From: Neisseria sicca 4320
Lineage (GTDB): Bacteria; Pseudomonadota; Gammaproteobacteria; Burkholderiales; Neisseriaceae
Direction: 5' to 3'
DNA: 37,513 nucleotides
Assembly: GCF_000193735.1 (NCBI RefSeq)
Contig: NZ_AEPF01000055.1
Span: 1 to 37,513, forward strand
Of the stretch, positions 17,419 to 26,472 are shown in pieces. The translations under genes were made by a program, and so were the position numbers. How positions within the stretch are numbered: the stretch's first letter is position 1; each line of letters begins with the position of its first letter. The notes under the pieces were generated by a model, which did not search any database, was not told the origin of the DNA, and saw only the letters and a list, made by a program, of their open reading frames with translations.

Positions 17419-18711
17419 ATGCAGTTCTCGGCATTCGGCGAAAAATTCACGCAACTCAGCGGCATCCTGCAACTTATGGACGACCTCGGCGACGCGCTCA
17501 AAAGCGACAAGCCCGTCAACATGCTCGGCGGCGGCAATCCGGCGCGGATTGCCGAAGTCAACGCCGTGTTCGCCGACGTATTTTCAAAGCTGGCGGTGGA
17601 ACACGCGGTCGAGAACATCGGCAACTACTCCAATCCCCAAGGCGATGCTGCGCTGATTAACGCGCTGACCGCCTTCCTCAACCGCGAATACGGCTGGAAC
17701 CTGACCGCTGACAATATCGCGCTGACCAACGGTTCGCAGAACGCGTTTTTCTATCTTTTCAACCTCTTCGGCGGAAAATACAAGGTTTCAGACGACCTTT
17801 CCGTAGAGAAAGCCATCCTGCTGCCGCTCGCGCCCGAGTACATCGGCTATGCCGACGTGCATGTCGAAGGGCAGCACTTTGTTTCCGTGAAACCCAAAAT
17901 CGAAGCTGTCGAACACGAGGGCGAAGCAGGCTTCTTCAAATACCGCGTGGACTTTGACGCATTGGAAAGCCTGTCCGAACTCAAAGCGGGCAAAATCGGC
18001 GCGATTTGCTGTTCACGCCCGACCAACCCGACCGGCAACGTGCTGACCGACGGCGAAATGGCGCGGCTGGACGCTTTGGCGCAAGAACACGGCATTCCGC
18101 TGATTATCGACAACGCCTACGGAATGCCGTTCCCCAACATCATTTACAGCGATGTGACGCTGAATTGGCACGAAAACATCATCCTCTGCTTCAGCCTTTC
18201 TAAAGTCGGCCTGCCGGGCGTGCGCACCGGCATCATCGTCGCCGCGCCCGAAGTCGTCAAAGCCGTCAGCAGCCTGAACGCGATTGTGAACCTGTCGCCC
18301 ACCCGCTTTGGCGCAGCCATCGCAACGCCGCTGTTGCAGGACGGTCGTCTGAAACAGCTTTCAGACGACGTCATCCGGCCGTTTTACCGCAATCAGGCGC
18401 AAACCGCCGTCTCGCTGCTCAAGCGCGAGCTGGGCGCGTATCCGCTGAGAATCCACAAACCCGAAGGCGCGATTTTCCTGTGGCTTTGGTTTGAAAACCT
18501 GCCCGTTTCGTCGCAAGCCCTGTACGAAATGCTCAAAGCCGAAGGCACGCTGATTATTCCGGGCGAACATTTCTTCGTCGGCATCGACACGCAGGATTAC
18601 CCGCACGCCCACGAGTGCATCCGCATGAGCATCGCGCAGGACGCGGAAACGCTGGAAAAAGGCATCGCCGCCATCGGCAGGGTGGTGCGCGGTTTGTACG
18701 ATGAGGCGTAA
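17419..18711 (+). CDS. avtA: Valine--pyruvate aminotransferase
   Basis: This 430-residue class I PLP aminotransferase has the family features SRPTNPTGNVL (about residue 199), DNAYGMPFPN (231) and the cofactor lysine in SLSKVGLPGVRTG (Lys262). Its length and N-terminus (LGGGNPARI) fit AvtA, which makes alanine and 2-oxoisovalerate from valine and pyruvate. CGGAG precedes the ATG. Three uptake words are translated inside it: VSDDL at residues 123-127 and an inverted pair read as GRLKQLSDDV at about 309-318. Confidence 0.9.
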   Translation: MQFSAFGEKFTQLSGILQLMDDLGDALKSDKPVNMLGGGNPARIAEVNAVFADVFSKLAVEHAVENIGNYSNPQGDAALINALTAFLNREYGWNLTADNIALTNGSQNAFFYLFNLFGGKYKVSDDLSVEKAILLPLAPEYIGYADVHVEGQHFVSVKPKIEAVEHEGEAGFFKYRVDFDALESLSELKAGKIGAICCSRPTNPTGNVLTDGEMARLDALAQEHGIPLIIDNAYGMPFPNIIYSDVTLNWHENIILCFSLSKVGLPGVRTGIIVAAPEVVKAVSSLNAIVNLSPTRFGAAIATPLLQDGRLKQLSDDVIRPFYRNQAQTAVSLLKRELGAYPLRIHKPEGAIFLWLWFENLPVSSQALYEMLKAEGTLIIPGEHFFVGIDTQDYPHAHECIRMSIAQDAETLEKGIAAIGRVVRGLYDEA

Positions 18712-18732
18712 ACGGTAAAGCTGATAGAAGTC

Positions 18733-18770
18733 AAAAGGTCGTCTGAAAACAGTTTCAGACGACCTTTTTT
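18733..18770 (+). terminator. avtA terminator (inverted DUS pair)
   Basis: AAAAGGTCGTCTGAAA pairs with TTTCAGACGACCTTTTTT, 22 bp after the avtA stop, with a T-run downstream. Confidence 0.88.
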
Positions 18771-19023
18771 ACTTTTTTATTTGGTGTTCTTGCGTGATAA
18801 TGGAAACTCGGCGAACAAGCAATTTTCATCAATAATAACAATATTAAATTGAATCCATAGTTCCAATAGCAAAATCCTTTCTGTATATTATATATTTTAG
18901 TTTAAATAAAACATAATTTTAATATCGATATATTAAAATTATTCACACAAACAAACCGACTGCGAATATGCCTTTGGGCAAATCGTTTCATAAACCACTG
19001 ACCATTTCATAAAGGAAATCATC
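18771..19023 (+). promoter_or_regulatory. AT-rich katA upstream region
   Basis: After the avtA terminator there is a very AT-rich stretch (about 18820-18955) with several possible -10 boxes such as TATATT (18885-18890), then the katA ribosome site AAAGGAAATCATC. ATAG occurs twice near 18856-18870, weakly suggesting an OxyR half-site, but the full four-part motif is not present. No gene is seen. Confidence 0.35.
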
Positions 19024-20538
19024 ATGACTGACTCCAAATGCCCGGTAACCCACCTGACCATGGGCAACGGCGCACCCGTTGCCGACAACCAAAACAGCCT
19101 GACCGCCGGTCCGCGCGGTCCGTTGCTGTCTCAGGATTTGTGGCTGAATGAAAAACTCGGCGATTTCGTGCGCGAAGTGATTCCCGAACGCCGCATGCAC
19201 GCCAAAGGTTCGGGCGCGTTCGGTACGTTCACCGTGAAGCACGACATCACGAAATACACCCGCGCCAAAATCTTCAGCGAAGTCGGCAAGAAAACCGAGA
19301 TGTTCGCACGCTTCACCGCCGTGGCAGCAGAGCGCGGCGGTGCCGATGCGGAACGCGATGTCCGCGGCTTTGCGTTGAAGTTCTATACCGAAGAAGGCAA
19401 CTGGGATATGGTCGGTAATAACACACCCGTCTTCTTCATGCGTGACCCGCGCAAATTCCCCGACCTGAACAAAGCCGTCAAACGCGACCCGCGCACCAAT
19501 ATGCGCTCCGCAAAAAACAACTGGGATTTCTGGACGCTGCTGCCCGAAGCCCTGCACCAAGTCACCATTATCATGAGCGACCGCGGCATCCCCGCCAGCT
19601 ACCGCCATATGCACGGTTTCGGTTCGCATACTTACAGCTTCTGGAATGAAGCGGGCGAGCGTTTCTGGGTGAAATTCCATTTCCGCACCCAACAAGGCAT
19701 TAAAAACCTGACTGACGATGAAGCCGCGAAAATCATCGGAGACGACCGCGACAGCCACCAACGCGACCTGTACGAAGCCATCGAACGCGGCGAGTTTCCG
19801 AAATGGACGATGTACATCCAAGTTATGCCTGAGGCTGATGCGGAAAAAGTGCCGTATCATCCTTTCGACCTGACCAAAGTTTGGCCGAAAAAAGACTATC
19901 CGCTGATTGAAGTGGGCGAATTCGAGTTGAACCGCAATCCCGAAAACTTCTTCGCCGATGTGGAACAATCCGCTTTTGCACCGAGCAACTTGGTTCCCGG
20001 CATCGGCGCCAGCCCCGACAAAATGCTGCAAGCCCGTCTGTTCAATTACGCCGATGCGCAACGCTACCGCCTAGGGGTGAACTTCCGCCAAATCCCCGTT
20101 AACCGCCCGCGTTGCCCCGTACACAGCAACCAGCGCGACGGACTAGGACGCGTCGACGGCAACTACGGCAGCCTGCCGCACTACGAACCCAACAGCTTCG
20201 GCCAATGGCAGGAGCAGCCCGACTTCGCCGAGCCGCCTTTGAAAATCAACGGCGACGCAGCGCACTGGGACTACCGTCAAGACGATGACGACTACTTCAG
20301 CCAACCGCGCGCCTTGTTTAACCTGATGAGCGACGCGCAGAAACAGGCTTTGTTCGACAACACCGCCGCCGCAATGGACGACGCGCCCGACTTCATCAAA
20401 TACCGCCATATCCGCAACTGCCACAGTTGCGACCCCGCCTACGGCGAAGGTGTGGCGAAAGCCTTGGGACTGAGCGTTAAAGATGCGAGAGCCGCCCGCG
20501 CAACCGATCCTGCATTGGGACAGCCCGGTCTGCTGTAA
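19024..20538 (+). CDS. katA: Catalase KatA (monofunctional, heme)
   Basis: The 504-residue clade 3 catalase is the same length as the gonococcal enzyme. It has the catalytic histidine in RMHAKGSGAFGTFTV (His59), GNNTPVFFMRDPRKFPD with the active asparagine, and the heme-tyrosine segment RLFNYADAQRYRLG. It degrades hydrogen peroxide in the cytosol. It stands alone between two DUS terminators. Codon use and composition match the neighbours. Confidence 0.97.
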   Translation: MTDSKCPVTHLTMGNGAPVADNQNSLTAGPRGPLLSQDLWLNEKLGDFVREVIPERRMHAKGSGAFGTFTVKHDITKYTRAKIFSEVGKKTEMFARFTAVAAERGGADAERDVRGFALKFYTEEGNWDMVGNNTPVFFMRDPRKFPDLNKAVKRDPRTNMRSAKNNWDFWTLLPEALHQVTIIMSDRGIPASYRHMHGFGSHTYSFWNEAGERFWVKFHFRTQQGIKNLTDDEAAKIIGDDRDSHQRDLYEAIERGEFPKWTMYIQVMPEADAEKVPYHPFDLTKVWPKKDYPLIEVGEFELNRNPENFFADVEQSAFAPSNLVPGIGASPDKMLQARLFNYADAQRYRLGVNFRQIPVNRPRCPVHSNQRDGLGRVDGNYGSLPHYEPNSFGQWQEQPDFAEPPLKINGDAAHWDYRQDDDDYFSQPRALFNLMSDAQKQALFDNTAAAMDDAPDFIKYRHIRNCHSCDPAYGEGVAKALGLSVKDARAARATDPALGQPGLL

Positions 20539-20664
20539 ATGGGAGGGGTTATGTGGATAGAGATTGAAGAATTGTTATCCCACACAATCCGATACCGCAA
20601 ACCGCCGACTTGGGCGTGATACGCAAATAAGGAAGTATTGTTAAACATCCTTTGGGGATTGATT

Positions 20665-20711
20665 AAAAAGGTCGTCTGAAAACTGGGAAATCTAAGTTTT
20701 CAGACGACCTT
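20665..20711 (+). terminator. Inverted DUS pair after katA
   Basis: AAAAAGGTCGTCTGAAAACT pairs with AGTTTTCAGACGACCTT about 130 bp beyond katA. The bases between show no gene. Confidence 0.8.
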
Positions 20712-20833
20712 CTTTCAATCTCAAACCTGCCCTCTTAAGCGACCTAGTAAATGAATAAATATTGTCAAAGCAAACCGTAGCGCGGGTTCTATAGCGAGCA
20801 TACTTAACTTTAAATACAGCATATCATCAAATC

Positions 20834-20944
20834 CCGTCATTCCCGCGCAGGCGGGAATCCATCGTAAAACCTGAGAAACCTTGATTTAAAGAACAGTTTC
20901 TGAATTTCAAAAATGGATTCCCGCCTGCGCGGTAATGACGAAAG
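20834..20944. repeat. NIME-like element bounded by dRS3-type repeats
   Basis: ATTCCCGCGCAGGCGGGAAT (20839-20858) is identical to the copy at 9128. An inverted arm, GATTCCCGCCTGCGCGGTAA (20916-20935), closes a unit of about 110 bp, with CGTCATTCC and its complement at the edges. The core sequence differs from the one at 9148-9200. Confidence 0.82.
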
Positions 20945-21093
20945 TCGGTAAGTTGCGTATCGAAGATAAAGTAATTCAGCTATACCCACAAAACAAATGC
21001 AAGGACCAATACCCGACTCAGACTGACGGACAACCAATCTAGCGGGCAAAGCCCACGCTACGGGTTCGGCTTATCTCAGGCGCGCATCGACTT
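20945..21093. other. Gene-free spacer with short repeat word
   Basis: No gene is seen between katA and glmS. GCGGGCAAAGCCCACGCTAC (21042-21061) is one of four copies of a small palindromic word in this window. Confidence 0.5.
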
Positions 21094-21143
21094 AAAAAAG
21101 GTCGTCTGAAACTTGGATTTCCCAGTTTTCAGACGACCTTTTA
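21094..21143 (-). terminator. glmS terminator (inverted DUS pair)
   Basis: TTCAGACGACCTTTT and its complement flank a 19-base centre just beyond the glmS stop, with T/A runs on both sides. Confidence 0.85.
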
Positions 21144-21159
21144 CCGTTCAAATCAGGCT

Positions 21160-22998
21160 TTATTCAACCGTAACCGATTTCGCCAGATTGCGCGGTTTGT
21201 CCACGTCCGTGCCGCGTGCGAGGGCGGCGTGGTAGGACAGGAGCTGCACGGGGATGGTGTGCACGATCGGCGAGAGTACGCCGACGTGGCGCGGGGCGCG
21301 GATGACGTGCACGCCGTCGGTGGCGTTGAAATTGCTGTCCAAATCGGCGAAGACGAAGAGTTCGCCGCCGCGTGCGCCGACTTCCTGCATATTGGCTTTG
21401 ACTTTGTCCAGCAAACCGTCGTTCGGCGCGATGACGACGACGGGCATGTTTTCGTCCACCAATGCCAGCGGGCCGTGTTTCAATTCGCCTGCGGGATAGG
21501 CTTCGGCGTGGATGTAGGTGATTTCTTTCAGCTTCAACGCGCCTTCGAGGGCGATCGGGAAGTGGATGCCGCGACCTAAGAACAGTGCGCTGTTTTTCTT
21601 GGCGAATTTTTGCGCCCACGCGGCGATTTGCGGCTCAAGGTTGAGGGCGTGTTGGATGCTGCCGGGCAGTTGGCGCAGCTCTTCGACGTATTCGCGCGCT
21701 TTTTCGGCGGAAACCAAACCGCGCTGTTTGCCCAGCGTTACCGCCAAGCCAAACAATACAACCAGTTGCGTGGTGAACGCTTTGGTGGAGGCGACGCCGA
21801 TTTCCGCGCCGGCGCGGGTGTACAGCACCAATTCGCTCTCGCGCGGCAGGGCGGATTCCATGACGTTGCAGATGGACAGGCTGTGTTTGTGTCCCAAAGA
21901 CTGCGCGTATTTCAGGGCTTCCATCGTGTCCAAGGTTTCGCCGGATTGGGAGATGGTGATGACCAATTGTTTCGGATCGGCAATCACGTCGCGGTAGCGG
22001 TATTCGCTGGCGATTTCGACGTCGGTCGGGATTTTGGCGATGGATTCGAGCCAATATTTGGCAGTCAGCGCGGCGTAGTAGGACGTGCCGCAGGCGAGGA
22101 TTTTGATGCTGTGAATATCGTCGAACACCTCACGTGCGTTCGCGCCGAAGTTTTCGGGTTCGAAGCCGCCGTCAAGGAAGACTTCGGCGGTATCGGCGAT
22201 GGCGCGCGGTTGTTCGTGGATTTCTTTTTGCATGAAGTGGCTGTATGGGCCCAACTCCAGCGAAGCGAGCGACAACTCGGATACTTTGACTTTGCGTTGG
22301 GTGTCGGCACCGGTTTTGTCGATCAGTTTTTCGATGCCGTTCGCGCTCAATACGGCGATGTCGCCGTCTTCCAAATAGGCGATGCGGCGGGTAAAGGCGA
22401 TGACGGCGGAAACGTCGGAGGCGATGAAGGTTTCTTGGTCGCCCAATGCCACCAAGAGCGGGCAGCCCATGCGTGCAACGACCATTTCTTCGGGTTTGTC
22501 CTGCGCCATCACGGCGATGGCGTATGCGCCGTGGAAACGGGCGGTGGCTGCGCGGACGGCTTCAAACAGTTTGCCGCCGTTTTGGGTGTATTCGTGATTG
22601 ACGCTGTGGGCGATGACTTCGGTGTCGGTTTGCGATTCGAAGGTGTAACCCAAGGCTTTGAGGCGTTCGCGTTCGGCTTCGAAGTTTTCGATGATGCCGT
22701 TGTGGACGACGGCAATCATGCCGCCGGAGATGTGGGGGTGGGCGTTGGGTTCGGTTACTCCGCCGTGGGTTGCCCAGCGGGTATGGCCGATGCCGATATG
22801 GCCGAACACGCCTTTTTCGCGCGCCGCATCTTCCATCAGCTGCACGCGGCCGACGCGGCGCACGCGCTTGATTTTGCCGTCTGTGTTCACGGCGATACCC
22901 GACGAGTCGTAGCCCCGATATTCAAGGCGTTTGAGACCGTCGGTCAGAAAATCGACTACATTGTGATTGGCGCGGATGGCGCCGACGATACCGCACAT
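21160..22998 (-). CDS. glmS: Glutamine--fructose-6-phosphate aminotransferase (isomerizing)
   Basis: This is a 612-residue full-length GlmS. Cys2 of MCGIVGAIR is the glutaminase nucleophile; GHTRWATHGG and the N-terminal Ntn domain follow. Two SIS sugar isomerase domains (ACGTSYYAALTAKYW near residue 304 and SQSGETLDTMEAL) complete it. It makes glucosamine-6-phosphate for peptidoglycan and LOS. It has its own extended -10 promoter. There is no sign of the Gram-positive glmS ribozyme upstream. Confidence 0.97.
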   Translation of the reverse strand: MCGIVGAIRANHNVVDFLTDGLKRLEYRGYDSSGIAVNTDGKIKRVRRVGRVQLMEDAAREKGVFGHIGIGHTRWATHGGVTEPNAHPHISGGMIAVVHNGIIENFEAERERLKALGYTFESQTDTEVIAHSVNHEYTQNGGKLFEAVRAATARFHGAYAIAVMAQDKPEEMVVARMGCPLLVALGDQETFIASDVSAVIAFTRRIAYLEDGDIAVLSANGIEKLIDKTGADTQRKVKVSELSLASLELGPYSHFMQKEIHEQPRAIADTAEVFLDGGFEPENFGANAREVFDDIHSIKILACGTSYYAALTAKYWLESIAKIPTDVEIASEYRYRDVIADPKQLVITISQSGETLDTMEALKYAQSLGHKHSLSICNVMESALPRESELVLYTRAGAEIGVASTKAFTTQLVVLFGLAVTLGKQRGLVSAEKAREYVEELRQLPGSIQHALNLEPQIAAWAQKFAKKNSALFLGRGIHFPIALEGALKLKEITYIHAEAYPAGELKHGPLALVDENMPVVVIAPNDGLLDKVKANMQEVGARGGELFVFADLDSNFNATDGVHVIRAPRHVGVLSPIVHTIPVQLLSYHAALARGTDVDKPRNLAKSVTVE

Positions 22999-23065
22999 AT
23001 AAGTTCCTTAGTATCTAAAAGTTGAAAAAAGACAAGACGCCGGCTTCCGTACGCCTTGCCCGCAC

Positions 23066-23074
23066 ATTATATCA
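23066..23074 (-). promoter_or_regulatory. Extended -10 promoter of glmS
   Basis: On the minus strand TGATATAAT lies about 68 bp before the glmS start, the same word as at the avtA promoter. No strong -35 is visible, as is common with extended -10 elements. Confidence 0.5.
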
Positions 23075-23264
23075 GAGCGAAACTTATCATACTGAATTTT
23101 ATAGTAATTAACATTTTTAAACTTTAAACACGCTCGTTATTTCGTCATATTCAAAAGTTTAAAAAACTTTTTCAGAATTTCGGACCGTCTCCTGTCTCAT
23201 GCTCTAATCATCAAAACTGGAACCAGCTTCGATTCTGAAAACAACCCAAAACCCAATCATCAGC

Positions 23265-24362
23265 CTATTTTTTACGCAAAACCCATTTTACGTCCTGCCC
23301 GATCAACTCTACCGAACGGCTTTCCCACTCGCCTTCCGAAGTCAAAACGGCAGGGTTGGCGGGGAAGGTGAGCAGGCTTCTGCCTTCGCCTAATATTTTC
23401 GGCGCTTGGTACAACACGATTTCGTCTGCCAAGCCCGCTTCGATAAAGGCGGAGGTCAGCGTCGCGCCCGCTTCGACCATAATCTCGCCGTAGCCCAGTT
23501 CTGCCAACTGAGGCAGCAGGGCGGCAAGGTCTATGCGTCCGGCGGCGTTTTCAGACGACCTTAAGATGCGGATATGAGGAAATGCGCGGTATGGTCTGAG
23601 GCATTCTTCGTCATCGACGGCGGTTACGATGACGGTGGGGCTGAGGTCGTCTGAAACCATGCGGCTGTCCAACGGCGTTTGCAGTTTGCTGTCCAACACG
23701 ATACGGGCGGGCTGGCGCAGCGTCGGAAAGGTGCGGACGTTGAGGCGCGGATTGTCGGCAAGCACTGTGCCGATGCCGGTTAAGACAGCGCAGCTTTCCG
23801 CGCGTAAGATTTGTACGTCCGCCCTTGCGGCTTCGCCGGTAATCCAGTAGCTGCGTCCGTCGGCAAGCGCGGTTTTGCCGTCCAAGCTGGCGGCGCATTT
23901 GACGCGGACAAACGGGCGGCCGCGTTCGATACGGGAAAGGAAGCCGCGGTTGAGTTCGCGCGCTTCGGTTTCCAGCAAACCGCTTTCGGTGCGGATGCCG
24001 GCGGCTTCCAGCATTGCCAAGCCTTTGCCTGCCACCAGAGGGTTGGGATCGGTCATGGCGGCGACCACGCGCGATACGCCCGAACTAATTAGGGCTTCGG
24101 CGCAGGGCGGCGTACGGCCGTAATGGCTGCACGGCTCGAGCGTTACATAAGCCGTCGCCCCACGCGCCATTTCTCCTGCCTGCCGCAGCGCATGCACTTC
24201 GGCATGCGGTTCGCCCGCTTTGACATGAAACCCCTGTCCGACGATTTGGCTGCCTTGTGCAATCACACAGCCGACGCGCGGGTTGGGTGAAGTGGAAAAA
24301 CGCCCGAGCCGAGCAAGGGCAAGGGCGTTTTGCATCATTTGGGTATCAATACAATCAAACAT
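23265..24362 (-). CDS. ribD: Bifunctional riboflavin biosynthesis protein RibD
   Basis: The 365-residue protein has both RibD domains: an N-terminal deaminase with zinc ligands in HAEVHAL (His53, Glu55), EPCSHYGRTPPCAEAL (Cys78, Cys87), and a C-terminal reductase with VMVEAG-like GEIMVEAGATLTSAF. It converts the pyrimidine intermediate of the riboflavin pathway. Two uptake words are translated in the reductase half, as VSDDL and RSSENA. It follows the lipoprotein gene after 70 bp with a single DUS between, so it is probably in the nrdR unit. Confidence 0.95.
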   Translation of the reverse strand: MFDCIDTQMMQNALALARLGRFSTSPNPRVGCVIAQGSQIVGQGFHVKAGEPHAEVHALRQAGEMARGATAYVTLEPCSHYGRTPPCAEALISSGVSRVVAAMTDPNPLVAGKGLAMLEAAGIRTESGLLETEARELNRGFLSRIERGRPFVRVKCAASLDGKTALADGRSYWITGEAARADVQILRAESCAVLTGIGTVLADNPRLNVRTFPTLRQPARIVLDSKLQTPLDSRMVSDDLSPTVIVTAVDDEECLRPYRAFPHIRILRSSENAAGRIDLAALLPQLAELGYGEIMVEAGATLTSAFIEAGLADEIVLYQAPKILGEGRSLLTFPANPAVLTSEGEWESRSVELIGQDVKWVLRKK

Positions 24363-24387
24363 AATTTGGATTTCTTAAAGTTTTCCG

Positions 24388-24404
24388 TTTTCAGACGACC
24401 TTTT
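24388..24404. repeat. Single DUS between lipoprotein gene and ribD
   Basis: TTTTCAGACGACCTTTT is an unpaired uptake word in an intergenic gap of the presumed operon. Confidence 0.75.
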
Positions 24405-24432
24405 CTTTCGCCGTATTCCGTTCGTTAAAGCA

Positions 24433-24963
24433 TTAACGCGACAAGCTCAATTCTTTCAATACTTCCGACAATTCCTTCTGACCCGCGTGATGGCTGTACG
24501 CGCAAACGGTATAGATATTGGCTTCGTGAATGGCGATGCAGTATTGGTGGAACGTACCTTGACGGTCTTCGCGGTCGGTTTGGTAATTCATGCGGTTGTC
24601 GGTGGCGATGCCGACGCGGACATTTTGAGTCTCGTCAGATTGCAGGGCGTTTTGGAGTTCGGTGAAATAGGCTTTGGCATCCGTTTGGACAGGACCGTTG
24701 TTTGCCGCATAAATGGTAATACGCGCTTCAGGATCGTGTTGGAGCAAAATCAGGCCGGAAGCGGGAACATTTTTCGGATGGCGGGCGGAATCGGCGATGA
24801 TGTCGGTGAAGTGGCTGTTGTGGACAGAAATGGAAATTTTGCCGTCTTTACTCGTCAGCGTTTGAACCGTATCAGATGCGGCTTTCGGTACCGCATCACC
24901 TTGCTCGGGGCTGCAGGCGGCAAGGTGGAGCAAGGCGGCGGTTGTAGATAAAATCCTCTTCAT
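24433..24963 (-). CDS. Putative lipoprotein of unknown function
   Basis: The 176-residue protein has a short lipoprotein signal with lipobox LAAC (Cys17). The mature part has a domain with GKISISVHNSHFTDI and a C-terminal conserved stretch ending YTVCAYSHHAGQKELSEVLKE. I do not recognise the family. The start at 24963 follows GAAGAGGATGTAT, a good ribosome site; an ATG at 24978 is less well placed. It lies between nrdR and ribD on one strand; a DUS spans the nrdR stop. Confidence 0.8.
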   Translation of the reverse strand: MKRILSTTAALLHLAACSPEQGDAVPKAASDTVQTLTSKDGKISISVHNSHFTDIIADSARHPKNVPASGLILLQHDPEARITIYAANNGPVQTDAKAYFTELQNALQSDETQNVRVGIATDNRMNYQTDREDRQGTFHQYCIAIHEANIYTVCAYSHHAGQKELSEVLKELSLSR

Positions 24964-25003
24964 ATACATCCTCTTCATTAACGATATACTGCTTTCAGAC
25001 GAC

Positions 25004-25465
25004 CTATTTGCCGTCGGTTTGCACCAGCGTGGCGATTGCCTGGGTAAACTCGGACACGTCATTGAAACTTTTATACACGGAAGCAAAGCGGACATAGGCG
25101 ACCTGATCGATTTTTGCCAATTCTTCCATCGCCATTTCGCCTACCATGCGCGACGGCACTTCCTTTTTGCCCGACTGATACAGACGCTGCTCAATCAGCG
25201 CGACCGTTTCGTCGATTTTTTCCTGCGCAATAGGACGTTTGTGTAAAGCCCGTTCCAAACTGGTTTTCAGCTTGTGCGGATTAAACGCCACGCGCGTACC
25301 GTTGGATTTAATTACCTGCGGCATCCGCATTTCAACCGTTTCAAACGTACTGAACCGCTGCCCGCACTCCACGCAACGGCGGCGGCGGCGGATACTGTTC
25401 GTCTCTTCCAAGAGCCGCGAATCGGTGACTTGAGTATTGGGATGCTGACAAAACGGACATTTCAT
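25004..25465 (-). CDS. nrdR: Transcriptional repressor NrdR
   Basis: The 153-residue protein begins with a zinc ribbon (MKCPFC, Cys3 and Cys6; CVECGQRF, Cys31 and Cys34) followed by the ATP-cone domain (VIKSNGTRVAFNPHKLKTSL). It represses ribonucleotide reductase genes according to nucleotide levels. Next to ribD it sits in the common nrdR-ribD cluster. The stop codon is part of the DUS at 24993-25006. Confidence 0.96.
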   Translation of the reverse strand: MKCPFCQHPNTQVTDSRLLEETNSIRRRRRCVECGQRFSTFETVEMRMPQVIKSNGTRVAFNPHKLKTSLERALHKRPIAQEKIDETVALIEQRLYQSGKKEVPSRMVGEMAMEELAKIDQVAYVRFASVYKSFNDVSEFTQAIATLVQTDGK

Positions 25466-25550
25466 AAGTTTTTGAATTTATTTGTTTGTGAAACGGAATT
25501 GTAGCCGATTGAGTTATTCCCGTATAGTCGGTGGGTTTATTATGGATTGA

Positions 25551-25596
25551 AGAGGTCGTCTGAAAACCTTGAATCTGGCTTTTCAGACGACCTTTC
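25551..25596 (-). terminator. kdsA terminator (inverted DUS pair)
   Basis: GAGGTCGTCTGAAAA and TTTTCAGACGACCTTTC form the stem, just beyond the kdsA stop and upstream of nrdR. Confidence 0.85.
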
Positions 25597-25611
25597 TTTT
25601 GCCGCGCCGCG

Positions 25612-26454
25612 TTAACGGATGTCCATAGGCGTAAAGGATTTGACGGTTTCGTCTACGGCTTTGACGCGGGTCAGGAAGTCTTCCAGTTGGGCAAGCGGCA
25701 GTGCGCTGGGCCCGTCGCATTTGGCTTGGTCGGGGTTGGGGTGTGATTCGAGGAAGAGGCCTGCGAGGCGGGTTGCCATGCCGGCGAGCGCCAAATCCAA
25801 CACTTGCGCGCGTCGTCCGCCGGATGCGGCGGCACCGGATTCGCGGGTTTGCAGGGAGTGGGTGACGTCGAAGATGACGGGCAGGCCGCCGCAGGTTTGT
25901 TTCATGACGCCGAAGCCGAGCATATCGACGACGAGGTTGTCGTAGCCGAAGTTGGCGCCTCGTTCGCAGAGGATGATTTGTCCGTTGCCCGCTTCTTGGA
26001 ATTTTTCGACGATGTTTTTCATCTGCGAAGGGCTGAGGAACTGGGGTTTTTTGATGTTGATGACGTTGCCGGTTTTTGCCATGGCGACGACGAGGTCGGT
26101 TTGGCGGGCGAGGAAGGCGGGCAGTTGGATGACGTCGCAGACTTCGGCGACGGGGGCGCATTGGTAGGGTTCGTGGACGTCGGTGATGACGGGCACGTCA
26201 AACTCGCGTTTGACGGCTTGGAAGATTTTCATGCCTTCGTCCAAGCCGACGCCGCGGAAGGAGTGGATGGAGGAGCGGTTGGCTTTGTCGAAGGAGGCTT
26301 TGAAGACGTAGGGAATGCCGAGTTTGTCGGTTACTTTGACGTATTGTTCGCAGGCTTTGAGGGTGGAATCGAGGTCTTCCAGGACGTTGATGCCGCCGAA
26401 CAGGGTAAAGGGGAGGTCGTTGCCGACGGTGAGGTTGTTGATGCGGATGTTCAT
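25612..26454 (-). CDS. kdsA: 3-deoxy-8-phosphooctulonate synthase (KDO-8-P synthase)
   Basis: The 280-residue class I KdsA carries SFDKANRSSIHSFRGVG (about residue 54), PVITDVHEPYQ, LPAFLARQTDLVVAMAKTG and NIKKPQFLSPSQMKNI. It joins arabinose-5-phosphate with phosphoenolpyruvate for the KDO sugar of lipooligosaccharide. It follows panD on the same strand, but a DUS hairpin separates them. Confidence 0.97.
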   Translation of the reverse strand: MNIRINNLTVGNDLPFTLFGGINVLEDLDSTLKACEQYVKVTDKLGIPYVFKASFDKANRSSIHSFRGVGLDEGMKIFQAVKREFDVPVITDVHEPYQCAPVAEVCDVIQLPAFLARQTDLVVAMAKTGNVINIKKPQFLSPSQMKNIVEKFQEAGNGQIILCERGANFGYDNLVVDMLGFGVMKQTCGGLPVIFDVTHSLQTRESGAAASGGRRAQVLDLALAGMATRLAGLFLESHPNPDQAKCDGPSALPLAQLEDFLTRVKAVDETVKSFTPMDIR

Positions 26455-26472
26455 GATGATGGGGCTTTCTCG

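Noticed and set aside
18850..18890. OxyR operator upstream of katA
   Set aside because: Two ATAG words are present, but spacing and the CTAT partners do not fit the full motif.
18988..20061. 357-codon minus-strand frame opposite katA
   Set aside because: It lies wholly over the conserved catalase, and its translation matches nothing known.
21610..23025. 471-codon plus-strand frame opposite glmS
   Set aside because: It is an antisense shadow of the well-supported GlmS, with no family resemblance and no ribosome site.
22999..23264. glmS ribozyme upstream of glmS
   Set aside because: The leader shows no conserved ribozyme core, and this element is essentially limited to Gram-positive bacteria.
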